From: an uncultured Eubacteriales bacterium
GTDB taxonomy: Bacteria; Bacillota; Clostridia; Oscillospirales; Oscillospiraceae
Direction of reading: 5' to 3'
DNA: 7,523 nucleotides
Assembly: GCA_900546515.1 (NCBI GenBank)
Contig: URDG01000046.1
Coordinates: forward strand, 1 to 7,523
Shown: positions 1-6,027 of the stretch, one piece after another
How the letters are laid out: each line of letters begins with the position of its first letter
Numbering within the stretch: position 1 is the first letter of the stretch
Position numbers and translations under genes: made by a program
Notes under the pieces: generated by a model
Databases searched by the model: none
Told to the model about the DNA's origin: nothing
The model's input: the letters and a program-made list of their open reading frames with translations, nothing else

Positions 1-228
1 CGGGCGAGACCAGTTCTCGGTCGAAAAGGCATACGCCGTGATGGTTTCCACACCGGCGTCATGGCAGATTTCGGTGATTTCCTCAAACTTGGTCGCGCCG
101 GCCTTATGCCCGGCTGTGCGCGGAAGAGCGCGCTTGGTCGCCCAACGGCCGTTGCCGTCGAGTATTATTGCAATATGACGGGGGAGGCCGGATCTCTCCT
201 GCTCCCCCGCCTTAATGGTGTCAGCCAT
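1..228 (-). CDS. uppS: Undecaprenyl diphosphate synthase (isoprenyl transferase), N-terminal part; runs off the left edge
   Basis: UppS adds eight isopentenyl units in cis to farnesyl diphosphate, making the C55 carrier lipid for peptidoglycan and wall polymers; it is a cytosolic enzyme acting at the membrane. Only the first 76 residues are present, with the 3' end outside the window. Visible family motifs are the pyrophosphate-binding block ILDGNGRWA (residues 22-30; catalytic Asp is D24), the GHKAG block around residue 40 (H41) and AFSTENWSRP at 67-76. The usual Met before the catalytic Asp is Leu here. The ATG at 228 is preceded by a GGAG ribosome binding site about 8 bases upstream, and the protein starts shortly before the first conserved block, as expected. 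It follows frr after 34 bases, the conserved pyrH-frr-uppS order, so it is probably co-transcribed with it. Identification is secure. Confidence 0.95.
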   Translation of the reverse strand, partial: MADTIKAGEQERSGLPRHIAIILDGNGRWATKRALPRTAGHKAGATKFEEITEICHDAGVETITAYAFSTENWSRP

Positions 229-262
229 TTAAAATCTCCATTCTGCCTGCGGCAGCGCTGGC

Positions 263-814
263 TCAGATCTCGGTCAGCTCTTTTTCCTTCCTGTCAGTGA
301 TCTTGTCTATCTCTTTGGTGTAGTCGTCGGTCAGCTTCTGAATATCCTTCTCGGCTATCTTGTAGTCGTCCTCGGTGATAGCGGACGCCTTCTGCTGTTT
401 TTTGAACTTCTCTATCGCATCGCGGCGGATATTGCGGATGGCGACCTTGGCCTCCTCGCCGTATTTCTTGGTCTGCTTTACGAGATCCTTGCGGCGCTCC
501 TCAGTGAGAGGCGGGAACACAAGGCGGATCATGCGGCCGTCATTCTGGGGATTGATGCCGAGATCGGACGCAAGTATCGCTTTCTCTATGCCCTTGAGCA
601 CGGAATTATCCCACGGCTGGATCACGAGAGAACGGGGATCGGGGGATGCAATGGATGCGACCTGCTGGATCGGAGTGGGCGAGCCGTAGTAGTCGACCTC
701 GATCTGGTTGAGGACAGCGGCGTTTGCACGGCCGGCGCGGATGGACTCAAGCTGAGAGCCGAGAGCCTCGCAGGTCTTTTTCATCTTGTTTTCAAATTCC
801 TGATAGTCAGACAT
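263..814 (-). CDS. frr: Ribosome recycling factor
   Basis: RRF works with EF-G to split the 70S post-termination complex so that ribosomes can be reused; it is cytosolic and essential. The 183-residue length is close to the usual 185. Family features are visible throughout: the helical segment with LESIRAGRANAAVLN (residues 22-36), domain II with YYGSPTPIQQVASI (42-55) and the NPQNDGRMIRLVFPPLTEERR block (88-108). The VAIRNIRRDA stretch (124-133) carries the conserved arginines, and the C-terminus is a charged coiled-coil helix. The ATG at 814 has a strong GGAGGT (821-826, minus strand) seven bases upstream. It lies 72 bases downstream of pyrH and 34 bases upstream of uppS, so it is probably in the pyrH operon, but the AT-rich gap before it also holds a plausible own promoter. 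Confidence 0.97.
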   Translation of the reverse strand: MSDYQEFENKMKKTCEALGSQLESIRAGRANAAVLNQIEVDYYGSPTPIQQVASIASPDPRSLVIQPWDNSVLKGIEKAILASDLGINPQNDGRMIRLVFPPLTEERRKDLVKQTKKYGEEAKVAIRNIRRDAIEKFKKQQKASAITEDDYKIAEKDIQKLTDDYTKEIDKITDRKEKELTEI

Positions 815-834
815 ATTCTTACCTCCGGTTTATT

Positions 835-863
835 ATTACATATTATTATTTTTTATTTGTTAA
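835..863 (-). promoter_or_regulatory. Possible internal sigma-A promoter for frr-uppS
   Basis: On the minus strand TTAACA (858-863) and TGTAAT (835-840) are separated by exactly 17 bases, each a 5/6 match to the sigma-A consensus. Transcription would begin near 828, giving a leader of about 14 bases that just includes the GGAGGT of frr. The 72-bp pyrH-frr gap is strongly AT-rich against GC-rich neighbours, which favours a promoter but also raises the chance of accidental matches. Confidence 0.45.
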
Positions 864-886
864 CTGAGTCTGTACGTACTGTAAAA

Positions 887-1597
887 TCATTTCACAGTCG
901 TGCCGAGCTTTTCACCGTTGAGCACGCGGCCTATATTCTCCGGCTGGGCCAGCGCAAAGACGATGACAGGGATATTGTTGTCCATTGCAAGGCTCGTGGC
1001 CGTGGTATCCATAACGGCGAGATGGCGCGAGAGGACCTCGTCATAGCTTATCTCGTCAAATTTCACTGCGGAAGCGTCGACTCTCGGGTCTGCTGAATAC
1101 ACGCCGTCTATGTTCTTTGCAAGCAATATCGCATCCGCATGTATCTCCGCCGCGCGCAGCACGGCGGCAGTGTCCGTGGAGAAGAACGGCAGCCCGGTGC
1201 CGCAGCCGAACAGGACTATCTTCCCGCTTTCAAGATACTCAATGGCCTTCTTCGTGTCATAGCGCTCGCCGACGCCCTGAATGTCGACCGCAGTCATGAC
1301 GCGCGCGTCCGCGCCCAGCTGCTTGAAAACATCCGCCACGGCCATGCAGTTCATCGCAGTGGCGAGCATGCCCATACGATCCGCGCTCACGCGCTCGATA
1401 TGGCCCGCGCCGTCCTTAACGCCGCGCCAGAAGTTGCCGCCGCCGATGACGATGCCGACCTGAACGCCCATTGCGGCGCAGTCCTTCACGGCATTGCAGA
1501 CCTTCATCACGAAATCAAAGTCGTAGCCGGTCTTCTTCTCCGCAGCAAGCGCCTCTCCGCTTATTTTAATAAGTACGCGTCTGTATATGCTCTTCAT
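887..1597 (-). CDS. pyrH: UMP kinase (uridylate kinase)
   Basis: PyrH phosphorylates UMP to UDP with ATP, the bacterial-type amino-acid-kinase-fold hexamer that feeds pyrimidine nucleotide synthesis; it is cytosolic and usually allosterically controlled by GTP and UTP. At 236 residues it has the normal length. Visible motifs are KISGEAL with the phosphate-binding lysine (residues 11-17), the glycine-rich IGGGNFWRG, RMGMLATAMN, GTGLPFFSTDTAA (uridine/phosphate site), AKNIDGVYSADPR and AMDNNIPVIVF near the C-terminus. I chose the ATG at 1597 because a GGAG site precedes it at a normal distance and the kinase fold begins at once. An in-frame TTG at 1621 would add eight residues, would lie within the upstream gene's end and has no comparable ribosome binding site. 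The gene starts 13 bases after the transporter's stop, so the two are almost certainly co-transcribed. Confidence 0.97.
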   Translation of the reverse strand: MKSIYRRVLIKISGEALAAEKKTGYDFDFVMKVCNAVKDCAAMGVQVGIVIGGGNFWRGVKDGAGHIERVSADRMGMLATAMNCMAVADVFKQLGADARVMTAVDIQGVGERYDTKKAIEYLESGKIVLFGCGTGLPFFSTDTAAVLRAAEIHADAILLAKNIDGVYSADPRVDASAVKFDEISYDEVLSRHLAVMDTTATSLAMDNNIPVIVFALAQPENIGRVLNGEKLGTTVK

Positions 1598-1610
1598 CCT
1601 GCTTCTCCTT

Positions 1611-2522
1611 TTATATATCAAGTATGCCCATAATGACTATACCAACGACCACCAGAGCAATTGAAAGGTAATGCTTTGCTGAGAGCTTCTCCTTCAGGAA
1701 GATACGGCCCCATATGACGGAGGCCACGCAGTAGGAGGATATGATCGGCGCGGCAAAGGCCACATGCTGTGTATCAGCCAGCGCATATATATAGAAGAAC
1801 TGACCGATCGTCTCAAAAATCGCGCCGGTGTAGCGGGGCGCTTCCTGTTTGATAATAAGCTTCTGCTTTTTGACGCCGAGAACATACACGGCGCTCACAA
1901 TACCGGCTATAAGGAAGGTAAGCTCGTAAGCCACGTTTGCCGAATCCTCATCCAGGACCTCCAGCACGCGGCTGTCGGCGAACGTGCCGAGCGCATCCAG
2001 CAGGCAGTATATGACGGGGATCATAATCGCGACCCAGCTCTTGGCATAATGATGATTCGACTCATCCTGACGCGCGCGGCGCAGATCCTCATCCTCGTTC
2101 GCCTCGGTGATGCCGAGCGCGATCACGCCGACGCAGACAAAGGCGACTGCAACGAGCGCCAGCGGCGGCAGATCATCGCCGATTCCGACGGTTGCAAAGG
2201 TCAGCACCGCGACGACCGCACCGGAGCTGTTGCAGATCGGAGAGGATATGGACAGCTCAATATACCTCAGCCCGAGATATCCTATAGCCATCGAGCCTAT
2301 GTACAGCAGGGAGACCGGCAGATATGTCAGCAGTATGCTGCCATTTATCTCCACACCGCCGAAAAATATTTCATACGCGGCGTGCAGCCCCATAACGACG
2401 CCGACCGCCGTGACCATTTTCAGCGGGCTGTACTTATCGGACGCATCCTGACATCCGATTTTAGAAAACAGATCGGAACCGCTCCAGCACAGCAGAGCGA
2501 TCAACGCAAACCAAAACCACAT
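1611..2522 (-). CDS. EamA/DMT-superfamily membrane transporter
   Basis: This 303-residue, very hydrophobic protein looks like a ten-helix drug/metabolite transporter (EamA family) of the cytoplasmic membrane. It has two homologous halves, about residues 1-139 and 162-303, separated by a charged acidic/basic linker (140-160). The first half starts WFALIALLCWSGSDLFSK, and the second ends with the typical AFAAPIISSYCVASVIWGRIFLKEKLS segment followed by a final helix. The substrate cannot be read from sequence; relatives export amino acids, sugars or metabolites. The ATG at 2522 begins directly with the first membrane helix; its AGAGG site is about 12 bases upstream, rather far. It is the first gene of a leftward run with pyrH, frr and uppS, in the place usually held by tsf, and is driven by a good sigma-A promoter in the divergent gap with spoIIGA. 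Confidence 0.88.
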   Translation of the reverse strand: MWFWFALIALLCWSGSDLFSKIGCQDASDKYSPLKMVTAVGVVMGLHAAYEIFFGGVEINGSILLTYLPVSLLYIGSMAIGYLGLRYIELSISSPICNSSGAVVAVLTFATVGIGDDLPPLALVAVAFVCVGVIALGITEANEDEDLRRARQDESNHHYAKSWVAIMIPVIYCLLDALGTFADSRVLEVLDEDSANVAYELTFLIAGIVSAVYVLGVKKQKLIIKQEAPRYTGAIFETIGQFFYIYALADTQHVAFAAPIISSYCVASVIWGRIFLKEKLSAKHYLSIALVVVGIVIMGILDI

Positions 2523-2582
2523 GGGAACATCAAACCTCTTTCTTCAGATCACAAATTCCATGACCGCATATTTTGCTTTTCG

Positions 2583-2611
2583 ATTTTACCACAGTATGTC
2601 TTTTTTGACAA
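2583..2611 (-). promoter_or_regulatory. Sigma-A promoter for the transporter-pyrH-frr-uppS operon
   Basis: On the minus strand TTGTCA (2606-2611) and TAAAAT (2583-2588) are separated by 17 bases, each a 5/6 consensus match. Transcription would start near 2576, about 50 bases before the transporter ATG. The -35 overlaps TGTCAAA on the minus strand (2604-2610), one mismatch from the Spo0A box TGTCGAA, so this promoter could respond to the same regulator as the opposing spoIIGA promoter. Confidence 0.6.
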
Positions 2612-2618
2612 TTCCCAA

Positions 2619-2651
2619 ATGACAAAATATCTGCACGCCCTGCGGTATAAT
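2619..2651 (+). promoter_or_regulatory. spoIIGA-sigE promoter, long-spacer Spo0A-dependent type
   Basis: ATGACA (2619-2624, 5/6 to TTGACA) and a perfect TATAAT (2646-2651) are 21 bases apart, too long for ordinary sigma-A recognition. The known Bacillus subtilis spoIIG promoter is likewise a sigma-A promoter with a 22-bp spacer that needs phosphorylated Spo0A bound over the -35. Here TGACAAA (2620-2626), one mismatch from the 0A-box pattern TGNCGAA, overlaps the -35, and a second TGACAA lies 14 bases upstream (2606-2611). The predicted start of transcription is about 2658, the A of the spoIIGA ATG itself. The Spo0A assignment is inferred from this architecture. Confidence 0.62.
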
Positions 2652-2657
2652 TGCAGC

Positions 2658-3455
2658 ATGGAAGTAATCTACATAGACAGCGTGTTTCTGCTCAACTTTG
2701 TGATCGATTATCTGCTGGTGCTCGCCTCGGCTCAGGTCTGCGGCGTCAGGCTCAGGCGGCTGCGTTATATTTCAGCGGCTCTTGCCGGTGCGTCCTATGC
2801 TGCGGCCGTATATCTGCCGCGTCTCGGTTTTCTCGCTTCCCCGCTTCTAAAGCTCGCCGCGGCGCTGCTTATGTCGCTTATCGCGTTCGGCGGAGAGGAG
2901 CGGATGCTGCGCTGCGCGCTTGTATTTCTGTGCGTCTCGGCGGCCTTCGGCGGCTTTATCTGGGCGCTTGCGCTTGCCGGAGGACATCCGGCCTTTGATA
3001 TGCGCACGCTTGTTTTGTCCTTTACGCTCTGTTATGTGCTGCTTCGGCTCGTTTTCAGCCGCAGGCTCAAGCTTGCAGACAGGCCGCGCGCCGCCGTGGA
3101 GCTCACGCTCGACGGCAGAGTGTCAAAGTTTTTTGCGCTTGTCGACACCGGCAACAGTCTTGCCGACCCGGTAAGCGGCTGCCCTGTCATGGTAATATGT
3201 CCGCATGCCGCAGCGCCGCTTTTCGGCGCAAACTCAGCGCTGCTCGAGCTTGACGCCGTGAGTTTTTTCAGCGCCGCATCAGGCATCCCGGCTTTTCACG
3301 GCCGGCTGCGGCTGATCCCGTACTCCGCTGTCGGCGGGGGCGGGATGCTCGCGGCATTCAAGCCGGACTGCGCCGTTATTGACGGAAAACCGCGTGACAT
3401 TCTCGCCGCAGTATCGTCCGACGCCTCCGGCGACGGCTATGAAGGTATAGTGTGA
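2658..3455 (+). CDS. spoIIGA: Sporulation sigma-E factor processing peptidase
   Basis: SpoIIGA is a membrane-embedded aspartic protease of the sporulation septum that removes the pro-sequence of SigE in the mother cell once SpoIIR signals from the forespore. The N-terminal half (residues 1-135) consists of about five hydrophobic helices and starts with the family-typical MEVIYIDSVFLLNFVIDYLL. The C-terminal protease domain has the active-site block ALVDTGNSLADP (160-171, catalytic Asp163) and the conserved LIPYSAVGGGGMLAAFKPD region (219-237). At 265 residues it is shorter than the roughly 309 of B. subtilis. The ATG at 2658 fits the conserved N-terminus exactly, yet no Shine-Dalgarno sequence precedes it and a -10 box ends only six bases upstream. 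The sigE gene follows after 17 bases in the classical protease-substrate operon. Confidence 0.95.
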   Translation: MEVIYIDSVFLLNFVIDYLLVLASAQVCGVRLRRLRYISAALAGASYAAAVYLPRLGFLASPLLKLAAALLMSLIAFGGEERMLRCALVFLCVSAAFGGFIWALALAGGHPAFDMRTLVLSFTLCYVLLRLVFSRRLKLADRPRAAVELTLDGRVSKFFALVDTGNSLADPVSGCPVMVICPHAAAPLFGANSALLELDAVSFFSAASGIPAFHGRLRLIPYSAVGGGGMLAAFKPDCAVIDGKPRDILAAVSSDASGDGYEGIV

Positions 3456-3472
3456 TAAGAAAGGAAGTATTT

Positions 3473-4195
3473 ATGCTCTGCAAACCCCAAATTCTGTTCC
3501 TGCGCGAACATATACTCAGCATACTTGGCATAAAGCCGCCCCCGCTTTTTTACATAGGCGGCAGCGACACTCTGCCGCCCCCGCTGGAGCGTCAGGCCGA
3601 GGACGACGCCATACGCCGGGCCGAGAACGGATACGAGAGCGCACGCAAGCTGCTCATCGAGCACAATCTTCGTCTTGTTGTATACATCTCCAAGCGCTTT
3701 GAAAACACCGGCATAAACATAGAGGACCTCATATCCATCGGCACGATCGGGCTCATAAAGGCCGTAAACACCTTCAACTCCTCCAAAAACATCAAGCTTG
3801 CCACCTATGCCTCGCGCTGCATCGAAAACGAGATACTCATGTATCTGCGCAAGATAAGTACGCAGCGCACGGAAATAAGCTTTGACGAGCCGCTCAACAC
3901 CGACTGGGACGGCAATGAGCTGCTTCTGTCCGACATTCTCGGCACAGATGAGGACGAGGTCGCCCGGCCGCTTGAAGATGATGCAGACAGGCAGATGCTC
4001 ATGGAAGCGATCTCAACGCTCGGCGAACGTGAGCGGGCCATAATCATGATGCGCTTCGGTCTGCCATGCGGCAAAGAGTACACGCAGAAGGAGGTAGCGG
4101 ACATCATGGGCATATCGCAAAGCTATATAAGCCGTTTGGAAAAGCGCATAATCGAGCAGCTCCGGAGAGAGATAATGAAGCTTTTGCAGGTATAA
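3473..4195 (+). CDS. sigE: RNA polymerase sporulation sigma factor SigE (pro-sigma-E)
   Basis: SigE directs early mother-cell gene expression during sporulation. It is made as an inactive, membrane-associated precursor cut by SpoIIGA. The 240-residue product matches the 239 of B. subtilis. Residues 1 to about 27 form the amphipathic pro-sequence, ending in the processing region FYIGGSDTLPPPL (26-38). Region 2 is nearly family-identical (NLRLVVYISKRFENTGINIE, 65-84, then DLISIGTIGLIKAVNTFN and LATYASRCIENEILMYLR). FDEPLNTDWDGNELLLSD (137-154) is characteristic of SigE, and region 4 carries the helix-turn-helix DIMGISQSYISRLEKRI (210-226). I chose ATG 3473 because it has an AAAGGA site seven bases upstream and gives the conserved pro-sequence length. 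A GTG at 3452 overlapping the spoIIGA stop would add seven residues and has no site. The sigG gene, often next, is not seen here. Confidence 0.97.
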   Translation: MLCKPQILFLREHILSILGIKPPPLFYIGGSDTLPPPLERQAEDDAIRRAENGYESARKLLIEHNLRLVVYISKRFENTGINIEDLISIGTIGLIKAVNTFNSSKNIKLATYASRCIENEILMYLRKISTQRTEISFDEPLNTDWDGNELLLSDILGTDEDEVARPLEDDADRQMLMEAISTLGERERAIIMMRFGLPCGKEYTQKEVADIMGISQSYISRLEKRIIEQLRREIMKLLQV

Positions 4196-4222
4196 AAAAA
4201 TCACCCGAAAATGCGGCGGTGA
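4194..4222 (-). terminator. Possible rho-independent terminator, minus strand
   Basis: Read on the minus strand, TCACC (4218-4222) pairs with GGTGA (4201-4205) around a 12-base interior with a little further pairing, followed at once by seven T residues (4200-4194). On the plus strand there is only an A-tract before the hairpin and no T-tract after it. It would stop leftward transcripts from the mobile element before they run antisense into sigE, whose stop codon overlaps the T-tract. The stem is short, so strength is uncertain. Confidence 0.5.
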
Positions 4223-4239
4223 CTTAGGAAAACATTGAA

Positions 4240-4287
4240 GCAAGGAACGGTGTAGCTTAACGGCTATGCCGTTCTTTGCTCTTTTTT
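4240..4287 (+). terminator. Rho-independent terminator downstream of sigE, overlapping the recombinase 3' end
   Basis: GCAAGGAACGG (4240-4250) pairs with CCGTTCTTTGC (4269-4279), eleven pairs including one G-T, followed by TC and six T residues (4282-4287). A competing nested hairpin, AACGGC (4259-4264) with GCCGTT (4268-4273) around TAT, uses the same right arm. Read rightward it ends sigE transcription before it runs antisense through the recombinase gene; the recombinase stop codon (4264-4266) lies inside the structure. Since it sits in element sequence or at the junction, it may be an insulating terminator brought by the element. Confidence 0.65.
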
Positions 4288-6027
4288 ACTTGTGTTGCGG
4301 GCATTTTCGATTGCCCGCGTGAAGTCAAATGCACCGATGAAGTTATAGACGATGGTGATTTCCCGCGTTCTAGATTTCTTGTCAACATGGGAAACTTCAA
4401 TCCTGTCAATGAAAGCACGGAGAACAGCCGCGTCAAGCTCCTGCAAATCCGTGTACTTCTTCACGGCAGCGATAAACGCCTTAACATTGGTTTTCTGCTG
4501 CTCCTGCTGCTTCAGGTCTTTGCGCAGGACATCTGCCATTGATTTCAGGTTGCTTTGTTCCAGCTCGTAGTCATGGGACATTTTGATAAACCGTTCGTCT
4601 GACAGCTTGCCAATCACGTTGTCCTCATACAGTCGGGAGATAATGCGGTCAAGCTCGGCAATCCGCGTGTCTGCCTTTGCCAGCGTTTCACGCTTCCGAA
4701 CAAACTCTGCATCTCTGTCCCGCATATTGCTCTCGGCTGCGTCCTGAATGAACTCCGCTTCATGTTCTGAAACATAGGAGATTGCTTCCCGCAGATTTCG
4801 CAGAACAATTTCGTGCAGCACAACATTCTTGATAGAATGGGTCGTGCAGAGATCCTTGCCCTTGCGGTAGGTAGAGCAGATGAAGTATTTCTGGTTCTCT
4901 GCAAAGTTGGTAGCGCGGCATTGATACATTTTGCCGCCGCACTCTGCGCAATACAGAAGTCCGGAGAACATACCCATTTCACCCATCTTGGTAGGACGGC
5001 GACGCGCCTTGCGAATGTTCTGAACAATCAGGAACACGCTTTCCTCGATGATCGGCGGCTGGGTGTTCTCGAAGATCACCCAATTCTCAGGGTCATTCCA
5101 GATTTTCTTCTTGCTCTTGTAGGACTTCTTTGTGGTCTTGAAGTTTACGGTATGCCCCAGATAGTCTACGCGCTCCAAAATGCGGGAAACCGTTTCATTT
5201 GTCCATTTGTACGGGTCTGCTGTCGGCTTGTTGCTGGTCGGCAGACCTTTCGCATGGCAATAGGCAGTTGGGTTCAAGATTTGCTGCTGTTTGAGCCATT
5301 TAGCAATCTGCGTGGGTCCCTTGCCAGACGCGCACAGGGAGAATATCTTCTGTACGACGGCTGCGGCTTCTTCATCGACAATCCATTTCTTTTTGTCCTC
5401 CGGGTCTTTGATATACCCGTATGGGGGAATGGTAGTCAGATGTTCGCCGGATTTTCCTTTGCTCTGCCATGTGGCGCGGATCTTCTTGGAAGTATCGCGG
5501 GCGTACATTTCGTTAAATACATTGCGGATAGCGGTAAACTCGTTTTCTCCGCGTGTACTGTCAACACCGTCATTGACGGCGATAAAGTGTACGCCAAACT
5601 CCGGGAAAAGAACATCCGTATACATACCCACTTGCAGATAGTCGCGCCCGAATCGGCTCATATCCTTTACGATGACGCGCTTGATTTTACCAGCCTTAAT
5701 ATCGGCAAGCATACGCTGGAAGCCCGGACGGTTAAAGTTCGTTCCCGAATAGCCGTCATCCTCGTCATAGTGTCGGATAGCGGTATACCCGTGATCTTTG
5801 CAGTAGCGTTCCAGAATCTTCTTCTGATTGGCAATACTGTTGCTCTCGCCGTCTAACTTATCTTCCTGCGACAAGCGTTCATACAGGGCGGTTATGCCTT
5901 CTTCCTGTGCATCCATTCCGTTGCCCTGCACATAGAATTGCAGAACATTGTCACGGATCACGCTGCGGAGTTCGCTGCTTAAAGCGTTGGGCGTCTGCAC
6001 ACTCTGAAACTGGATTCCGTTCATCAT
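4264..6027 (-). CDS. Large serine recombinase (TnpX/TndX-like integrase-excisionase)
   Basis: This 587-residue enzyme would cut and rejoin DNA through a phosphoserine link to integrate and excise the element. The catalytic resolvase domain spans about 46-185: TALYERLSQED (46-56) with nucleophile Ser53 and Arg51, then KDMSRFGRDY (121-130) with Arg125 and Arg128. The Recombinase domain follows (about 200-300, with PPYGYIKD and a SRILERVDYLGHTVNFKT block). Next is a zinc ribbon (GLLYCAECGGKMYQC, Cys360/Cys363, with Cys384/Cys394) and a long charged coiled coil (about 430-515), typical of this class. ATG 6027 overlaps the upstream stop as ATGA and has an AAGGTGG site, implying translational coupling. 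This start adds 37 residues before the usual start of such enzymes; Met38 is an alternative with a poorer site. It is convergent with sigE. All catalytic residues seen are intact. Confidence 0.93.
   Translation of the reverse strand: MMNGIQFQSVQTPNALSSELRSVIRDNVLQFYVQGNGMDAQEEGITALYERLSQEDKLDGESNSIANQKKILERYCKDHGYTAIRHYDEDDGYSGTNFNRPGFQRMLADIKAGKIKRVIVKDMSRFGRDYLQVGMYTDVLFPEFGVHFIAVNDGVDSTRGENEFTAIRNVFNEMYARDTSKKIRATWQSKGKSGEHLTTIPPYGYIKDPEDKKKWIVDEEAAAVVQKIFSLCASGKGPTQIAKWLKQQQILNPTAYCHAKGLPTSNKPTADPYKWTNETVSRILERVDYLGHTVNFKTTKKSYKSKKKIWNDPENWVIFENTQPPIIEESVFLIVQNIRKARRRPTKMGEMGMFSGLLYCAECGGKMYQCRATNFAENQKYFICSTYRKGKDLCTTHSIKNVVLHEIVLRNLREAISYVSEHEAEFIQDAAESNMRDRDAEFVRKRETLAKADTRIAELDRIISRLYEDNVIGKLSDERFIKMSHDYELEQSNLKSMADVLRKDLKQQEQQKTNVKAFIAAVKKYTDLQELDAAVLRAFIDRIEVSHVDKKSRTREITIVYNFIGAFDFTRAIENARNTSKKEQRTA

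Noticed and set aside
1139..1633. Plus-strand open frame opposite pyrH
   Set aside because: Shadow frame of a conserved gene with arginine/alanine-rich composition and no domain.
1764..2657. Long upstream extension of the spoIIGA reading frame, antisense to the transporter gene
   Set aside because: The frame stays open by chance opposite a GC-rich gene. The SpoIIGA family N-terminus begins exactly at the ATG at 2658, and the upstream part has no family resemblance.
3452..3472. GTG start for sigE overlapping the spoIIGA stop
   Set aside because: It lacks a ribosome binding site, while the ATG at 3473 has AAAGGA seven bases upstream and gives the conserved pro-sequence length.
4813..5856. Long plus-strand open frame opposite the recombinase
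   Set aside because: It is antisense to a well-supported enzyme, has no recognisable domain and no good ribosome binding site.
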